A stretch of DNA of 64,000 nucleotides, taken from Stratiolaelaps scimitus. Lineage: Eukaryota > Arthropoda > Arachnida > Mesostigmata > Laelapidae. The stretch's first letter is position 1. Each line of letters begins with the position of its first letter. A model generated the notes under the pieces. That model did not search any database. It saw nothing but the letters and a program-made list of their open reading frames with translations, and was not told where the DNA came from. The stretch is taken from the NCBI GenBank assembly GCA_019614645.1, contig JABWDB010000015.1, forward strand, positions 2,170,001 through 2,234,000, given 5' to 3'. Made by a program: the position numbers and the translations under genes. Below are positions 61,410-64,000 of this stretch, in pieces.

Positions 61410-64000
61410 CTTGGCGCTGTTAGCTTGTTGATGTGTGGCTACACATCAATCACAACCATTGCTTTACCGCTAGGGGAGAAGTATTGTGTGCATTCCGCAT
61501 CATGCACACAAGATCCCACACGCACGTGGACGCAGCTTTACAGAGACGGTTACACGGATTAAAGCAACCGTGGACGCTAGATTTTCTCCCTTGATTTCAA
61601 CAGGGCTGGCTTCGTTTGCTTCACTCGTCACTAAGGCACAGCAAGCCTGAAGCACACCCTAAGGACACTTGTTGGAATAGATCGAGCGCAGGCCGTGGCA
61701 GGACCTGCTGGGGGGGGGGGTGTAGTTGCGAGTCGCCTCGCTGTTGTCGTTGTCCTTGGAAGTGATCGATTTGTCTGAAAAACGACAACGACAAATAATA
61801 AGCTATAAATGTTATATATATATATACATATAGATGTAATCTCTGTTGCCATCCAGAAAAATCATCCAAAAATCGCATAGTCCGCCTTCGTTTCGTTGAA
61901 AGCTGTTGCGACGTACGGAAAGCAATGTGTATAAACAGTAACTCCGCCCCCCAATATTGTTCTAAGCTACGGGGCGAACAGGGTTGACTTGATGAATGTC
62001 CGAACAAAAATTGTATACAGATTTACAAAAAAAAGAATATCATAAATATACGAACACCGTCGGTAGCGATATGAGTCGGTAGCTGATACTGGGATGCTCG
62101 TTCAACCGAAAGTCAGTCCAAGATCGAACCGCTTGCTGACTTGCACGCAAGACTATATATATATATATATATATTGCTATTAGAGCTTGCCACAATGAGA
62201 TCCGACTGTTCATCAGTTCGATCCATATCTACATATGTATTTCATAAACATACACGCGGCGGCCAGCCAGCCAGAGGCTCACCCCGCACTCCTGTCAGAT
62301 TCGTTTGGAGCAACGATCGTGCGGCGGCCACGGCGGCGTCAGGACGTGCCTCAAGTAGAAAATTGACGAATAAGAGACCACCGCTAGATCTTTATCTATC
62401 AATCCATTATCTTGTAGAGATATATTTTCCAAAATCAATTTGAATTCCGAACATGAATCGTTGGGGCTGATTCGTGCCGCGGAGCATTGGCCGGCGCACG
62501 CCGTCCCAGAAAATCCGACCGAATTCAATTAACCCAATTTGATTTTCTGCTTTTCATGTGTGCCTTCGTTTGTGCTTGGATAACAATTTGCATATTCGTA
62601 ACGAGCCGGCGATCTGTGCCGGCATCGGCTCTGCCGGCGACCGTAATCAAAATCGAACACTACTACTAATAATAATAATAATAATAAAAACAACAATAAT
62701 CAGCGATCATCATGGTTATCAAAATAATACACGCATATAGCCTCTAGAGAAAACCACAAACACAACGACGCCACTTGGTCAGGTTGGCCGTCATCTCGCC
62801 CATAGTCGCCCACTAGAACGATGGATGTCTCTTTCACTGAATCTGCCGAATGTTTGGCAGCGGCAGGCTTCACCAGAGGCTGCCACTGGAGCCATACAAG
62901 CGATCGGCGACGACGACGACCATCGGCGGGGGTTGCAGCAGCAGCAGCAGCAGAAACGGGACGTCTCCGTAAGAACGAGCAGACTTTGTAGGGTGTCGTG
63001 CGAACGAATGCGAAGCAATGTGGAGAAGGTGTCCATGAATCAATCTTAAATTCGGGGTGAACACTTGATTGAGCGGCCGGATCCACTGATGTGAGTGATG
63101 ATCGAGCTCGTTTCGATGGGACGCGTACTCAGACGCTAATTAACGCGCTAGCAAGTGGTGTATGAGTTTGATATATAATCATATAAGGCGAACATCCGTG
63201 TAATTAAGAAAACGATATCAGATACAAATAGCTATCACTGTCAGTCAGCCAAAGCCAGGGAGGCGCAGTGGACGAGACGAACAAGCGGATCAATTAAAGT
63301 TAATATGAATGTGTGTCGCTTCAGCTCAACGGGAGGTGAACATTTGAGCAGGAATAGAAAATGACATTAAAATCGACGACACTTCACAGCCGGTGCGATT
63401 ATACGGAGAGGATAGATAAATTAATCAATCAATCATTTCGTCTGTCGTGACTGGCAATTAACGGCTACGCCATGTGCATAAAATAGCCCAATACCGCATG
63501 GCCGCGTTGATCGATGCGATGAATGTTGATTTGTCATTTTGTTGTTAGCCAACAGCAGCCAGCATTTATCCCGTTGCAACAGGATAATGAGTTGATTCAT
63601 TTGGAGGCAGCAGCATGCTGACCGTCTGTCACCGTTATCCGAGCTTATCCGAGTTAAATAGATGGCGCGTATCGCCGATATCTGCTCAGATATTGGCAGA
63701 ATAATTGCGCATAGATGACACACAAGCGGTCGATCGAACTGACTCTCGCCACAAGTGGCTGTCATCCAGAAATAATAGCCCGTAACTGTATATATACTGA
63801 CATCGAGATACGGCACCTCCTGCGGCCTCCTGTTCATTCTTGACGTGCGGCGGCGAATTGCGCCCGCCTGTTGATGACGAACAGCCGAGATGTCACGATA
63901 CCCGAACAGGTGCTCTTCTGCAGCGGCCCCGCCATATTGATCAACCGCAGTGAAAAGTGCTTTGGGTGTTGGACCTGAGGGTAGAAGTGTGTCCTGGGCG
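61410..64000. other. Upstream region of stan; no coding exon seen
   Basis: Contains (TA)n near 62155-62174, a (TAA)n run near 62670 and a CAG run near 62937-62953. It may hold the promoter and noncoding 5' exons, but nothing here fixes a start site. Confidence 0.4.

Overview
The window is nuclear DNA from an animal, most likely an arthropod. It shows spliced genes with GT-AG introns, (TA)n, (ATT)n and (CA)n microsatellites in most introns and spacers, a mariner and a Tc3-like transposon, and tRNA-derived SINE-like repeats. A mite or tick is possible but the sequence does not prove it. No operon, Shine-Dalgarno, CRISPR or phage features were seen.

The right half (about 32.7-61.4 kb, minus strand) is one large gene, the starry night/flamingo (CELSR) seven-pass cadherin. 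I could assemble 23 coding exons whose splice phases all agree, giving about 3,060 residues. Domain order: signal peptide, nine cadherin repeats, EGF and laminin-G modules, laminin-EGF, hormone-receptor motif, GAIN domain with GPS site, seven membrane helices, and a long Gln/Asn-rich cytoplasmic tail. One intron uses a GC donor. The 5' exon is at 61.4 kb; 61.4-64 kb is upstream sequence with no coding exon seen.

The left part (2.4-7.7 kb, plus strand) holds a smaller multi-exon gene for an unrecognised single-pass membrane protein. A nearly intact mariner lies antisense in one of its introns. From 7.7 to 25.6 kb I see no confident protein gene. This stretch has GC-rich, low-complexity DNA at 12.4-14 kb and 18.6-19.4 kb, a TATA-type promoter at 19.3 kb, and a decayed Tc3-like element with about 230 bp inverted repeats at 20.1-21.6 kb.

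The most unusual locus is 25.96-29.15 kb, plus strand. It is an uninterrupted 1,063-codon frame with 26 tandem 72-bp units, followed by a Ran-binding domain and a second, diverged PH-like domain. The array is open in several frames, and the +1 frame has only C or G at third codon positions in the consensus unit. This looks like a young or lineage-specific gene built on an expanding minisatellite. From 29.9 to 32.7 kb there is AT-rich spacer before the 3' end of the cadherin gene.
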